Below are positions 5,918-12,312 of a stretch of DNA of 12,312 bases, piece by piece (position 1 is the first letter of the stretch; each line of letters begins with the position of its first letter). The position numbers were made by a program, and so were the translations under genes. The notes below the pieces were generated by a model, which saw nothing but the letters and a program-made list of their open reading frames with translations, was not told the DNA's origin and did no database searches. Location: contig JAEWQC010000118.1 of assembly GCA_023399355.1 (NCBI GenBank), forward strand, positions 1 to 12,312. The letters run 5' to 3'. Source of the stretch: Bacillota bacterium. GTDB lineage: Bacteria > Bacillota > Clostridia > Acetivibrionales > DTU013.

Positions 5918-7264
5918 GTGGCTCCTATAAAAAATAAAATTCTCATTAGTGCAGTATTGCCGGACAGTGCCGCACAGGACGCCGGTATCGAGCCCGGTGA
6001 CCTGCTTCTGTCCATTAACGGACAGAAAGTGCAGGATATCTTTGATTACCGCTTTTTAACTACTGATGACAATCTGCTTGTGGAAGTGGAGAAGAGCGAC
6101 GGTGAAATATGGGAGATCGAGATTGAAAAGGATGAATATGAAGACCTTGGACTTGAATTTTCGGATCCTCTGATCACCGAGGCCAAGAGCTGCACGAATA
6201 ACTGCGTTTTTTGTTTCATTGACCAGCTTCCAAAGGGAATGCGCGATACCGTCTATTTCAAGGACGACGATTCAAGGCTGTCCTTTTTGTCCGGAAATTA
6301 TATTACTTTGACCAATTTGAAAGAAGGGGAACTTGAAAGGATCATTCGCTACAGGATGACACCTGTAAATGTTTCTGTCCATACAACGAATCCCGAGCTT
6401 AGAAAAACTATGCTGGGGAACAGGTTTGCAGGAGATGTACTCGACAAGATCAGGACATTGACAGACGGCGGAATAACGGTAAATGCCCAGATTGTATTGT
6501 GTAGAGGTTTGAACGATGGTGCCGAACTGGACAGGACGCTTGGAGATCTCTCCTGTCTTTACCCTGGCCTTGAAAGCATCTCTGTGGTGCCTGTCGGCTT
6601 GACAAAATGGCGTGAAAGCCTTTACAAACTGGAGTCTTTCGATGAGGCAGCCTCATCTGCCGTATTGAAGCAGGTTGGAGCATGGCAGCAAAAACTGCTG
6701 GGGCAGACCGGATCCCGTATGGTTTATCTTGCAGATGAGTTTTACATAAAAGCGGGTGTAAATTTACCCGATTGGGAGGAATATGAGGACTTCCCGCAGA
6801 TTGAGAACGGCGTTGGACTTATGTCCATGCTCATACATGAATTCCATGGGTCTCTGCACAGACATGGCAGGAAGCTCGACAAGCATTGCTCAATGCTCGA
6901 TGGGATCAGGACTGTCAGTATAGCAACCGGTATCTGTGCATATCCGTTTATAAAACAATTGGCACAGGTACTGGAAAAAAGGTATAATAATCTGGAGGTG
7001 ACAGTATACCCGATAAAAAACGGTTTTTTTGGGGAAAATGTCACTGTGACAGGGCTTCTGACAGGAGGAGACCTTTTGGCACAACTGAGGGATCAAGAAC
7101 TAGGGAGTGAGCTTCTGATCTCGAGAAGCATGTTGAAATCAGGGGAAGAACTGTTCCTTGACGACTATACGCTTGGGGCGCTTGAAAGCGGACTGGGCCG
7201 GAAGGTTACCATTGTAGAGAATGATGGAGAAGACCTGATAAAAAAGATCCTTGGAATGAAGTGA
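5918..7264 (+). CDS. DUF512 family radical SAM-like Fe-S protein with N-terminal PDZ domain
   Basis: This 448-residue protein has three parts. Residues 8-70 form a PDZ-like domain (SAVLPDSAAQDAGIEPGDLLLSING). Around 90-100 is SCTNNCVFCF, whose C92, C96 and C99 give the CX3CX2C signature that holds the [4Fe-4S] cluster of radical SAM enzymes. The middle and C-terminal parts are the DUF512 region (LPKGMRDTVYFKDDDSRLSFLSGNYITLTNL onward). The family occurs widely in Firmicutes and cyanobacteria, commonly beside der as here, but its substrate is not known. Translation starts at GTG 5918, five bases after GGAGGT (5907-5912). No signal peptide is visible, so it is cytoplasmic. der follows after 59 bases in the same direction and is probably in the same operon. 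Confidence 0.9.
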   Translation: MAPIKNKILISAVLPDSAAQDAGIEPGDLLLSINGQKVQDIFDYRFLTTDDNLLVEVEKSDGEIWEIEIEKDEYEDLGLEFSDPLITEAKSCTNNCVFCFIDQLPKGMRDTVYFKDDDSRLSFLSGNYITLTNLKEGELERIIRYRMTPVNVSVHTTNPELRKTMLGNRFAGDVLDKIRTLTDGGITVNAQIVLCRGLNDGAELDRTLGDLSCLYPGLESISVVPVGLTKWRESLYKLESFDEAASSAVLKQVGAWQQKLLGQTGSRMVYLADEFYIKAGVNLPDWEEYEDFPQIENGVGLMSMLIHEFHGSLHRHGRKLDKHCSMLDGIRTVSIATGICAYPFIKQLAQVLEKRYNNLEVTVYPIKNGFFGENVTVTGLLTGGDLLAQLRDQELGSELLISRSMLKSGEELFLDDYTLGALESGLGRKVTIVENDGEDLIKKILGMK

Positions 7265-7323
7265 AGATAAAGCTTCATGCAGAAACTATTTTTTGCAGCT
7301 GAAATGATGACGAGGTGGAATAA

Positions 7324-8649
7324 GTGGCAAAACCAGTAGTAGCAGTAGTAGGAAGGCCCAATGTGGGCAAATCCTCTTTTTTCAACTACCTTTGCGGAAG
7401 GCGGGTATCCATTGTCGAAGACACTCCGGGAGTGACACGTGACAGGATCTATGCCGAGGTTGAATGGAGAAACAGAAAATTTACTTTGATAGATACCGGG
7501 GGGATCGAGCCCTACACGGAGGACAAGATACTCCAACAGATGCGAAGGCAGGCCGAGGTTGCAATAGATATGGCAAATGTCATCGTGTTCCTGGTAGATG
7601 CGAAAGAAGGAATGACAGCATCGGACAAGGAAATAGCAACCATCCTGCGCAAATCCCAAAAACCTGTTGTTCTGGTAGCGAATAAAGTAGACAGGATAGG
7701 TGATCCGCCTGCCGAGATCTATGAATTCTATAATCTGGCCATGGGGGACATACTGACTGTTTCGTCCGTACACGGTCTCGGTATGGGTGACTTGCTGGAC
7801 GAACTGTTTAAATATTTCCCCGCAGTGGACGACGAAGAGTACGATGATGATTCCATCAAGGTCGCAGTCATAGGCAAACCGAATTCCGGCAAATCCTCTC
7901 TGATCAACAGGATGGTCGGTGAAGATCGCGTCATTGTCAGTGATGTGCCGGGAACGACCAGAGATGCCATAGATACCGTAGTAGAAAATGGTGAAGACAA
8001 GTATGTCTTCATTGACACCGCTGGAATCCGCAGACAGAGCAAGGTTACGGAAAACATAGAGAAATACAGTACGCTGCGGGCTTGGACGGCGATTGAAAGA
8101 GCGGATGTTTGCGTGATCATGATAGATGCACAGGATGGCGTGACAGAACAGGATACAAAAATAGCAGGCTATGCCCATGAACAGGGAAAAGCCTCCATAA
8201 TAGTGGTTAATAAGTGGGATCTGGTGGAGAAGGAAACTGGCACATTGGAGGAATACCGGAAAACAGTCCACGAAAAGCTGGGCTTTATGCAATACGCACC
8301 GGTACTGTTTGTTTCTGTAAAGACTGGTCAGCGGGTGAACAAGCTTCTGGAACTGGTGAAATTTGTCTATGGACAGGCATCACTCAGGATTTCGACAGGC
8401 ATGCTCAATGATCTTCTCAACGAAGCCACTGCAATGGTACAGCCTCCTTCCGACAAGGGAAAGAGTCTCAAACTTTACTATGGCACACAGACAGCGGTAA
8501 AACCGCCTACATTTGTGATATTCGTAAACAGAATGGACCTGTTTCATTACTCCTATGAACGGTACATCGAAAATCAACTCCGCAGGGGTTATGGCTTTGA
8601 AGGCACCCCGATCCGTTTCATACACAGAGAGCGGGAAAAGGAAGTCTGA
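7324..8649 (+). CDS. der: Ribosome assembly GTPase Der (EngA)
   Basis: Der is an essential GTPase with two tandem G domains, needed for maturation of the 50S subunit. The first domain has GRPNVGKS (10-17), DTPGVTRD (33-40), DTGG (57-60) and NKVD (120-123). An acidic linker (DDEEYDDD, about 169-176) leads to the second domain with GKPNSGKS (184-191), DVPGTTRD (207-214), DTAG (231-234) and NKWD (296-299). The last 85 or so residues are the KH-like RNA-binding domain. All nucleotide-binding motifs are intact and the length of 441 is normal. It starts with GTG at 7324, five bases after GAGGTGG (7312-7318). The ten bases around this start (AATAAGTGGC) are the same as at the preceding DUF512 gene. 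Confidence 0.98.
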   Translation: MAKPVVAVVGRPNVGKSSFFNYLCGRRVSIVEDTPGVTRDRIYAEVEWRNRKFTLIDTGGIEPYTEDKILQQMRRQAEVAIDMANVIVFLVDAKEGMTASDKEIATILRKSQKPVVLVANKVDRIGDPPAEIYEFYNLAMGDILTVSSVHGLGMGDLLDELFKYFPAVDDEEYDDDSIKVAVIGKPNSGKSSLINRMVGEDRVIVSDVPGTTRDAIDTVVENGEDKYVFIDTAGIRRQSKVTENIEKYSTLRAWTAIERADVCVIMIDAQDGVTEQDTKIAGYAHEQGKASIIVVNKWDLVEKETGTLEEYRKTVHEKLGFMQYAPVLFVSVKTGQRVNKLLELVKFVYGQASLRISTGMLNDLLNEATAMVQPPSDKGKSLKLYYGTQTAVKPPTFVIFVNRMDLFHYSYERYIENQLRRGYGFEGTPIRFIHREREKEV

Positions 8650-8721
8650 TACTGCGAAAACGCAGGATGCAAAAGTTGTTGTATATATCAGCTGCAGGTT
8701 AACTTTTTGGGGGATGAAATT

Positions 8722-9324
8722 ATGTGGATCACAATGGTAATAGTGGCTATGACAGGCTATTTGCTTGGAAGTCTAAACAGCTCGCTTATCGTGGGGAAAT
8801 TCTATGGTGTGGATGTAAGGCAGCACGGCAGCGGAAATGCAGGCACCACCAATACTTTGAGGACCTTGGGCAAAAAGGCGGCTTTGTTTGTGCTTTTAGG
8901 TGATATTGTAAAGGGCATTCTTGCATATACAGCCGGCTACTATATCTTTGGCGGCCATTTTGGCGGTATGCTCGGCGGCACGGCTGCGATCCTGGGCCAC
9001 GTATGGCCGGTATTCTTCGGCTTCAAAGGTGGCAAGGGCGTGCTGACTTCACTGGCGGTACTGCTGTTGATAGACTGGCCCATCGCATTAAGCCTGTTGG
9101 GCGTTTTTATCCTCATACTTCTGATTTCAAGGTATGTTTCACTAGGATCGATCATCGCCGCTTTTTTATTTCCCATCGTGGCGGTTGTCATTGGCAGAAG
9201 TATGGAAACGGTCATCTTCTCCACAATCATTGCAGTACTGATAATTGTGAAGCATCATGCGAATATTAAAAGGTTGCTGGAAGGAACGGAATCAAAGTTT
9301 TCGCTCAAAAAAAAGCAAGCTTGA
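8722..9324 (+). CDS. plsY: Acyl-phosphate:glycerol-3-phosphate acyltransferase PlsY
   Basis: PlsY is a membrane enzyme that moves an acyl group from acyl phosphate to glycerol-3-phosphate, the first committed acylation of phospholipid synthesis. The 200-residue protein is strongly hydrophobic with about five membrane segments. All three family motifs are visible: SGNAGTTNTLR (37-47), FKGGKGV (101-107) and KHHANIKRLLEG (177-188). The third is slightly divergent, as the common form is HRENIKRLL. The start is ATG 8722, seven bases after GGGGGA (8709-8714); a TTG at 8707 in the same frame would overlap that site. gpsA, which makes the acceptor substrate, follows after 26 bases, so supply and use of glycerol-3-phosphate are coupled genetically. 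PlsX, which makes acyl phosphate, is not in the window. Confidence 0.96.
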   Translation: MWITMVIVAMTGYLLGSLNSSLIVGKFYGVDVRQHGSGNAGTTNTLRTLGKKAALFVLLGDIVKGILAYTAGYYIFGGHFGGMLGGTAAILGHVWPVFFGFKGGKGVLTSLAVLLLIDWPIALSLLGVFILILLISRYVSLGSIIAAFLFPIVAVVIGRSMETVIFSTIIAVLIIVKHHANIKRLLEGTESKFSLKKKQA

Positions 9325-9350
9325 CATTATAGAATTTACTGGAGGCTGAA

Positions 9351-10373
9351 ATGGGTATAAATATTTCCGTAATCGGTGCTGGAAGTATGGGTACGGCTGT
9401 TTCCATACTTTTGGCGGGCAATGGGCACAACGTAAAGATGTGGTCGGTTTTCAAGGAAGAAGTGGAGATGATCAATACGCTCAGGGAGCAGAAGGACAAA
9501 CTGCCAGGCGCCATTGTACCGACGAATGTGGTTTGCACTTCAGATATCGAAGAAGCACTTGCTTTTTCTGATGTGTTAGTAATGGTTATACCCTCACAAA
9601 CGATAAGGAATAACATTAAAACGATATCAACGCTTGTGAAGAGACCGAAAACAATCAGCTGTTTTTCCAAAGGACTGGAGAAGGGGACCGGTTTCCGAAT
9701 GTCCGAGGTAATCCTTCAGGAAATGCCTGAAGCCACGGTTGTTGCCATGTCAGGGCCATGTCATGCGGAGGAACTGTCGAAGGGTATTCCTACAGCATAT
9801 GTTGCTGCTTCTGAAAGCAGGGCGGCAGCAGAACTCATTCAGGATATATTCATGTCGCCGCGTTTCAGGGTATATACCAATCCCGATATCACAGGAGTGG
9901 AACTTGGCGGGTCTGTAAAGAATGTTATCGCTCTTTGTGCAGGCATCTCAGACGGTCTGGGATATGGCGACAATACAAAAGCCGCACTGATGACCAGGGG
10001 CATCACTGAAATCTCAAGACTTGGCAGCGCAATGGGTGCCAAAATGCAAACCTTCTCAGGACTTGCCGGGATAGGTGACCTCATAGTCACATGCACCAGC
10101 ATGCACAGCAGAAACAGGCGGGCAGGCATCCTGATCGGGCAGGGCAGGACTGTAGAACAGGCGCTGCAGGAGGTAAAAATGGTGGTAGAGGGTTATTTCA
10201 CCACAGAACCGGTCTATAGGCTTTCAAAGAAATTAGGGGTGAATATGCCGATCACGAATGAAGCTTATGAAATTCTATTTAATGAAAAGGATCCCGCTCG
10301 CGCCGTATTTGACCTGATGGGCAGGAACAAGACGCACGAGCTTGAAAAGGAAGATCTGGAAGATATCTGGTGA
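9351..10373 (+). CDS. gpsA: NAD(P)-dependent glycerol-3-phosphate dehydrogenase
   Basis: GpsA reduces dihydroxyacetone phosphate to sn-glycerol-3-phosphate, the backbone of phospholipids, in the cytoplasm. The protein has 340 residues. An N-terminal Rossmann fold shows VIGAGSMGTA (7-16). SKGLE (106-110), SGPCHAEELSKG (134-145) and ELGGSVKNVIALCAGISDGLGYGDNTKAALMTRG follow, with K190 in GSVKN at the conserved catalytic lysine. GLAGIGDL and CTSMHSRNRRAG are further family motifs. The start ATG is five bases after GGAGG (9341-9345). It closes the run DUF512-der-plsY-gpsA. In many clostridia the next gene is spoIVA; here it is a dismutase gene instead. Confidence 0.97.
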   Translation: MGINISVIGAGSMGTAVSILLAGNGHNVKMWSVFKEEVEMINTLREQKDKLPGAIVPTNVVCTSDIEEALAFSDVLVMVIPSQTIRNNIKTISTLVKRPKTISCFSKGLEKGTGFRMSEVILQEMPEATVVAMSGPCHAEELSKGIPTAYVAASESRAAAELIQDIFMSPRFRVYTNPDITGVELGGSVKNVIALCAGISDGLGYGDNTKAALMTRGITEISRLGSAMGAKMQTFSGLAGIGDLIVTCTSMHSRNRRAGILIGQGRTVEQALQEVKMVVEGYFTTEPVYRLSKKLGVNMPITNEAYEILFNEKDPARAVFDLMGRNKTHELEKEDLEDIW

Positions 10374-10385
10374 TCCCGAAACCAT

Positions 10386-10432
10386 AATTCTATAAAGTAA
10401 AAGAATTCTATAAAGCAAAAGAATTCTATAAA
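10386..10432. repeat. 18-base tandem repeat, about 2.6 copies
   Basis: AATTCTATAAAGTAAAAG (10386-10403) is followed directly by the same unit with one C for T change (10404-10421), then by the first 11 bases of a third copy (10422-10432). It lies 12 bases after the gpsA stop and before the terminator-like hairpin. The unit is 18 bases but non-coding here. It could be a slippage product or a set of binding sites. Confidence 0.85.
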
Positions 10433-10445
10433 TCCAGAGAACAGT

Positions 10446-10494
10446 AAAACAGCTAATGAACGATGATGATATCGGAGAAAAGCTGTTTTGTTTT
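10446..10494 (+). terminator. Terminator-like hairpin after gpsA
   Basis: AAAACAGCT (10446-10454) pairs perfectly with AGCTGTTTT (10481-10489), followed by a T-rich tail. The 26-base loop can form a second small stem, CGAT (10461-10464) with ATCG (10471-10474). The long loop and few G-C pairs make it a moderate terminator; because of its A and T tracts it could work in both directions. Confidence 0.6.
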
Positions 10495-10556
10495 ATAACA
10501 AATTACATGCATTTTACATAACATGGTATATGTTCAATTATATTGGAGGTATTGTC

Positions 10557-11147
10557 ATGTTTGGAGGCTACTATTATTCACGGGATACAGTATCGCCGCA
10601 GGTACCACCCGCATATGCACCCTTTATGCAGCAAGGTTCGCAAACACCTTATATAGCTAGTTTCAATACAGCTTATGCCATAATCGCGGCGGGGCCGGAT
10701 TATCCGTCAATAGCAGGCATGGTGACCTTTACGGATGTTCCCGGGGGAGTCAGAGTCTGTGCCAATGTCACCGGACTGCCGGTTTATAAACCGGCAACAA
10801 ATGATAGACAGCCTATCGGTCCGTTCGGATTCCATATCCATGAAAAAGGCAACTGCACTGTTGGAGATCCTGCAAAACCATTTGAAGCCAGCGGCGGCCA
10901 TTGGAACCCGACAAACCAGCCTCATGGCAACCATGCTGGGGATTTCCCGGTACTCGTTGCCAGTAATGGGCGTGCAATCAGTTGCTTCATCACGGATAGA
11001 TTCAGAGCTTCAGATGTAATTGGCAGATCCATCATGATCCATGAGAACCCTGATGATTATCGTACCCAGCCTGCCGGCAATTCAGGCAAGCGTATCGCCT
11101 GCGGTGTGATCAGGCCCTGGAATACGTATCAGCAATATATGCAGTAA
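10557..11147 (+). CDS. sodC: Cu/Zn superoxide dismutase family protein
   Basis: Cu/Zn dismutases convert superoxide to oxygen and peroxide. The 196-residue protein has the full ligand set: H93 and H95 (GFHIHEKGNC), bridging H115 (GGHWNP), H123, H126 and D129 (PHGNHAGDF) and H162 (IMIHENPDDY). The disulfide pair would be C100 and C182, and R179 matches the active-site arginine. The two zinc histidines H123 and H126 are only three residues apart, where the usual bacterial form has nine, so the zinc loop is short. There is no signal peptide or lipobox; instead the N-terminus is rich in Tyr, Pro and Gln (residues 1-35), a composition that recalls coat-type proteins. The start is ATG 10557, six bases after GGAGGT (10545-10550). 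It has its own unit: a terminator lies upstream and a minus-strand gene converges on it. Confidence 0.9.
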   Translation: MFGGYYYSRDTVSPQVPPAYAPFMQQGSQTPYIASFNTAYAIIAAGPDYPSIAGMVTFTDVPGGVRVCANVTGLPVYKPATNDRQPIGPFGFHIHEKGNCTVGDPAKPFEASGGHWNPTNQPHGNHAGDFPVLVASNGRAISCFITDRFRASDVIGRSIMIHENPDDYRTQPAGNSGKRIACGVIRPWNTYQQYMQ

Positions 11148-11503
11148 GCTTATTAGTTCGTAATAAATAAGGCACCAAATTCATTTTTTGTTGTTATACT
11201 ATGTCCTTTTATGTTACGACGATCAGCGAGTACGCATTCCCAATAACGAAGAAGGACACATGGTTACTTTTGTATGCTGTCTTTAATACCCCTCAAGAGA
11301 GAGTACCCCCCATAAATGTTAACCGAATGAAGTGTTTATTAAACAAATGACAGTGGGATATACCCTATATGAATTTAGCGAGGCAAAAGTTGTCCCCACT
11401 TCTATAACACTGGTGGTACCGATTTGGTTTTCAGGCGGCGAGCATATCTTCCGCTTCGTCGAAACGCAGCAACGGTAAGAAAGGTTAAAAAGGAATATAA
11501 TCA
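11148..11503. other. 356-base gene-poor stretch between two convergent genes
   Basis: No convincing gene is seen. Just after the dismutase stop is a weak AT-rich hairpin (11149-11170, CTTATT/AATAAG types) that might end that transcript. An imperfect long inverted repeat follows, with TGTCCTT at 11202-11208 and AAGGACA at 11252-11258. Runs such as a six-C tract near 11307-11312 and the block 11430-11475 differ in composition from the flanking AT-rich DNA. On the minus strand the latter reads as a short open tail, PLLRFDEAEDMLAA and stop, which looks like the end of a lost gene. A decayed mobile element is a possible source, but I cannot identify it. Confidence 0.45.
11202..11258. repeat. Inverted repeat TGTCCTT/AAGGACA with extended imperfect arms
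   Basis: TGTCCTT (11202-11208) and AAGGACA (11252-11258) are exact inverse copies. Further inward, GTTACG (11213-11218) resembles the complement of the opposite arm (CAATAAC, 11241-11247), so a long interrupted stem is possible. It may be an RNA hairpin of the dismutase 3' region or a remnant of an element end. Confidence 0.35.
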
Positions 11504-11527
11504 TTACAAATTGATCCTATTCCTTTT
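11487..11527 (-). terminator. Rho-independent terminator of the minus-strand membrane gene
   Basis: On the minus strand AAAAGGAATA (11527-11518) pairs perfectly with TATTCCTTTT (11497-11488), followed by one more T. The loop holds a second stem, ATCA with TGAT. The 5' arm lies within the last codons, so the stop codon (11506-11504) is inside the loop. The A tract on one side and T tract on the other would allow it to work on the plus strand too, for the dismutase transcript. Confidence 0.7.
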
Positions 11528-12307
11528 AGTAAACCATTCAAATATTATTAACCCTATAAAAACTCCCAGAATATCTGAAATACACCTTACAAATAAATCT
11601 GTAAAAGGTGCATTGACAAATATATAGTAAAATGAATTATACAGTAACCAGTTAGTACCAAAAACAGAAAAGGCAAAAAACATTATTCCATGATATTTTT
11701 TCTTAAAGTTTATTCCAGGACTAAACAAATAATACATAAAACCTATCCATGAGCCAGTTGCAAGGAGCCACAGAACATCAACAAAACTATTTATTGTCAC
11801 ATGGATTGGTTGATAGGTTAAATAAAACTGTAGTCCATGAAAAATTGCAAAAAATATTGCTACAAAAGGAATAACTAAGAAGTTACCTGACTTTCTTTTA
11901 ATTTTAGTATTGTCACTTTTACATAAAATGCAACCTGCTATTAATCCAAAAAAAGTTAAAAACGATAAATCTCTTATCCCACTATATACATGCCCAATGT
12001 TTTTTGAATAAAAAAATACGATCATCTCTATAAATCCTGCAAACCAAAGAACTCCTATGGAAAAACCATATATTAAGCCTTTCAAAAGACGGTTATTATG
12101 GATGCCATCCTTAATAATGTGGAAATTTATTAACAAAAAAACTATAATTGTTGACATCAAAATTATAAGTGCTGGTAAATCCCAACCTTTTTTTATAAAA
12201 TAGCTATCTGCATAATTATCTCTAATAATTTGAGGCACATTTCCGATAGTAGTACCAGCAATTTTTTTTATTAATGGATAAATTGCAAGTGAGATCATAT
12301 AAACCAT
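11504..12307 (-). CDS. Multi-pass membrane protein of unknown function
   Basis: I do not recognise this 267-residue protein. It has about seven hydrophobic segments, roughly at residues 45-66, 76-99, 112-129, 142-165, 172-195, 206-229 and 238-259, separated by short charged loops such as KSDNTKIKRKS (130-140) and FKKKYHG (201-207). The C-terminus is basic (FTKRNRINL). Conspicuous points are many aromatic residues, FHGLQFYLTYQPIH near 156-169 and a CILC pair near 126-129. No catalytic motif is obvious, so a transporter, sensor or immunity-like role cannot be chosen. The first ATG seen is only five bases from the window edge and the frame is still open there, so the true start may lie outside. 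Sampled 60-base lines are 28-30% G+C, against 52% in a sampled gatB line, which suggests acquisition by transfer. It has its own terminator and faces the dismutase gene. Confidence 0.75.
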   Translation of the reverse strand: MVYMISLAIYPLIKKIAGTTIGNVPQIIRDNYADSYFIKKGWDLPALIILMSTIIVFLLINFHIIKDGIHNNRLLKGLIYGFSIGVLWFAGFIEMIVFFYSKNIGHVYSGIRDLSFLTFFGLIAGCILCKSDNTKIKRKSGNFLVIPFVAIFFAIFHGLQFYLTYQPIHVTINSFVDVLWLLATGSWIGFMYYLFSPGINFKKKYHGIMFFAFSVFGTNWLLYNSFYYIFVNAPFTDLFVRCISDILGVFIGLIIFEWFTKRNRINL

Positions 12308-12312
12308 AATGT

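Noticed and set aside
7165..8292. A long minus-strand open frame (375 codons) opposite der
   Set aside because: It is a shadow of the well-supported der gene; its product is rich in Cys, His and Tyr without recognisable domains.
8652..8665. Small hairpin CTGCG/CGCAG after der as a terminator
   Set aside because: Only five base pairs and no T-run follows; plsY starts 57 bases later and is probably in the same transcript.
10513..10544. A TTTACA...TATATT promoter for the dismutase gene
   Set aside because: The -10 candidate would abut the ribosome binding site and the spacing is too long; other combinations are no better. A promoter must exist in 10490-10545 but I cannot place it.
10488..10556. 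N-terminal extension of the dismutase from an upstream start, which might look like a signal segment
   Set aside because: GGAGGT at 10545-10550 points clearly to ATG 10557, and the upstream codons overlap the terminator hairpin region.
11411..11425. A T-box-like core, GGTGGTACCG, in the gap after the dismutase gene
   Set aside because: The bases after it depart from the T-box consensus, no terminator or plus-strand aminoacyl-tRNA synthetase or biosynthetic gene follows, and no specifier stem was found. The match is probably chance.
11424..11627. A 67-codon plus-strand open frame
   Set aside because: It has a basic low-complexity product, no convincing ribosome binding site, and runs over the terminator and the coding end of the minus-strand membrane gene.
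1..12312. CRISPR array, tRNA or rRNA genes
   Set aside because: No regularly spaced repeat-spacer pattern, cloverleaf or rRNA-like sequence was found on either strand; the only tandem repeat has no spacers.

Overview
The window looks like a core-genome segment of an anaerobic, low-to-mid GC Firmicute of class Clostridia. The reasons are the tRNA amidotransferase genes gatA-gatB, the acetate-forming pair pta-ackA directly before a DUF177 gene and rpmF, and the run DUF512/radical SAM - der - plsY - gpsA, all preceded by strong Shine-Dalgarno sequences (GGAGG types) and with several GTG starts. A member of the Ruminiclostridium/Acetivibrio-like clostridia would fit, but that placement is inference from gene order only.

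Layout. (1) 1-2212: the 3' part of gatA and complete gatB, which make Gln-tRNA(Gln) and/or Asn-tRNA(Asn) by transamidation. (2) 2213-2642: a 430-base gene-free stretch with a rho-independent terminator, an attenuator-like set of competing repeats, GGGACA repeats, and a probable sigma-A promoter with an overlapping palindrome for pta. (3) 2643-4845: pta-ackA, 13 bases apart, turning acetyl-CoA into acetate and ATP. (4) 4971-5681: DUF177 protein and ribosomal protein L32, driven by a perfect TTGACA-N17-TATAAT promoter and closed by a strong GCAA-tetraloop terminator. (5) 5918-10373: DUF512 radical SAM protein, Der GTPase, PlsY and GpsA. GpsA makes glycerol-3-phosphate and PlsY acylates it, so these two are consecutive steps of phospholipid synthesis. 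Der is a ribosome assembly GTPase. (6) 10374-11147: an 18-base tandem repeat, a terminator-like hairpin and a Cu/Zn superoxide dismutase gene with a shortened zinc loop. (7) 11148-11503: a gene-poor stretch that may hold debris of a mobile or lost gene. (8) 11504-12307, minus strand: a much more AT-rich gene for a multi-pass membrane protein of unknown function, with its own terminator, convergent with the dismutase gene.

Most of the window is ordinary housekeeping DNA. I see no clear new multi-gene system. The best leads are the gatB-pta intergenic RNA architecture, the pta operator-like palindrome, the dismutase with its odd zinc loop in a presumably anaerobic organism, and the AT-rich membrane gene with the scarred DNA next to it.
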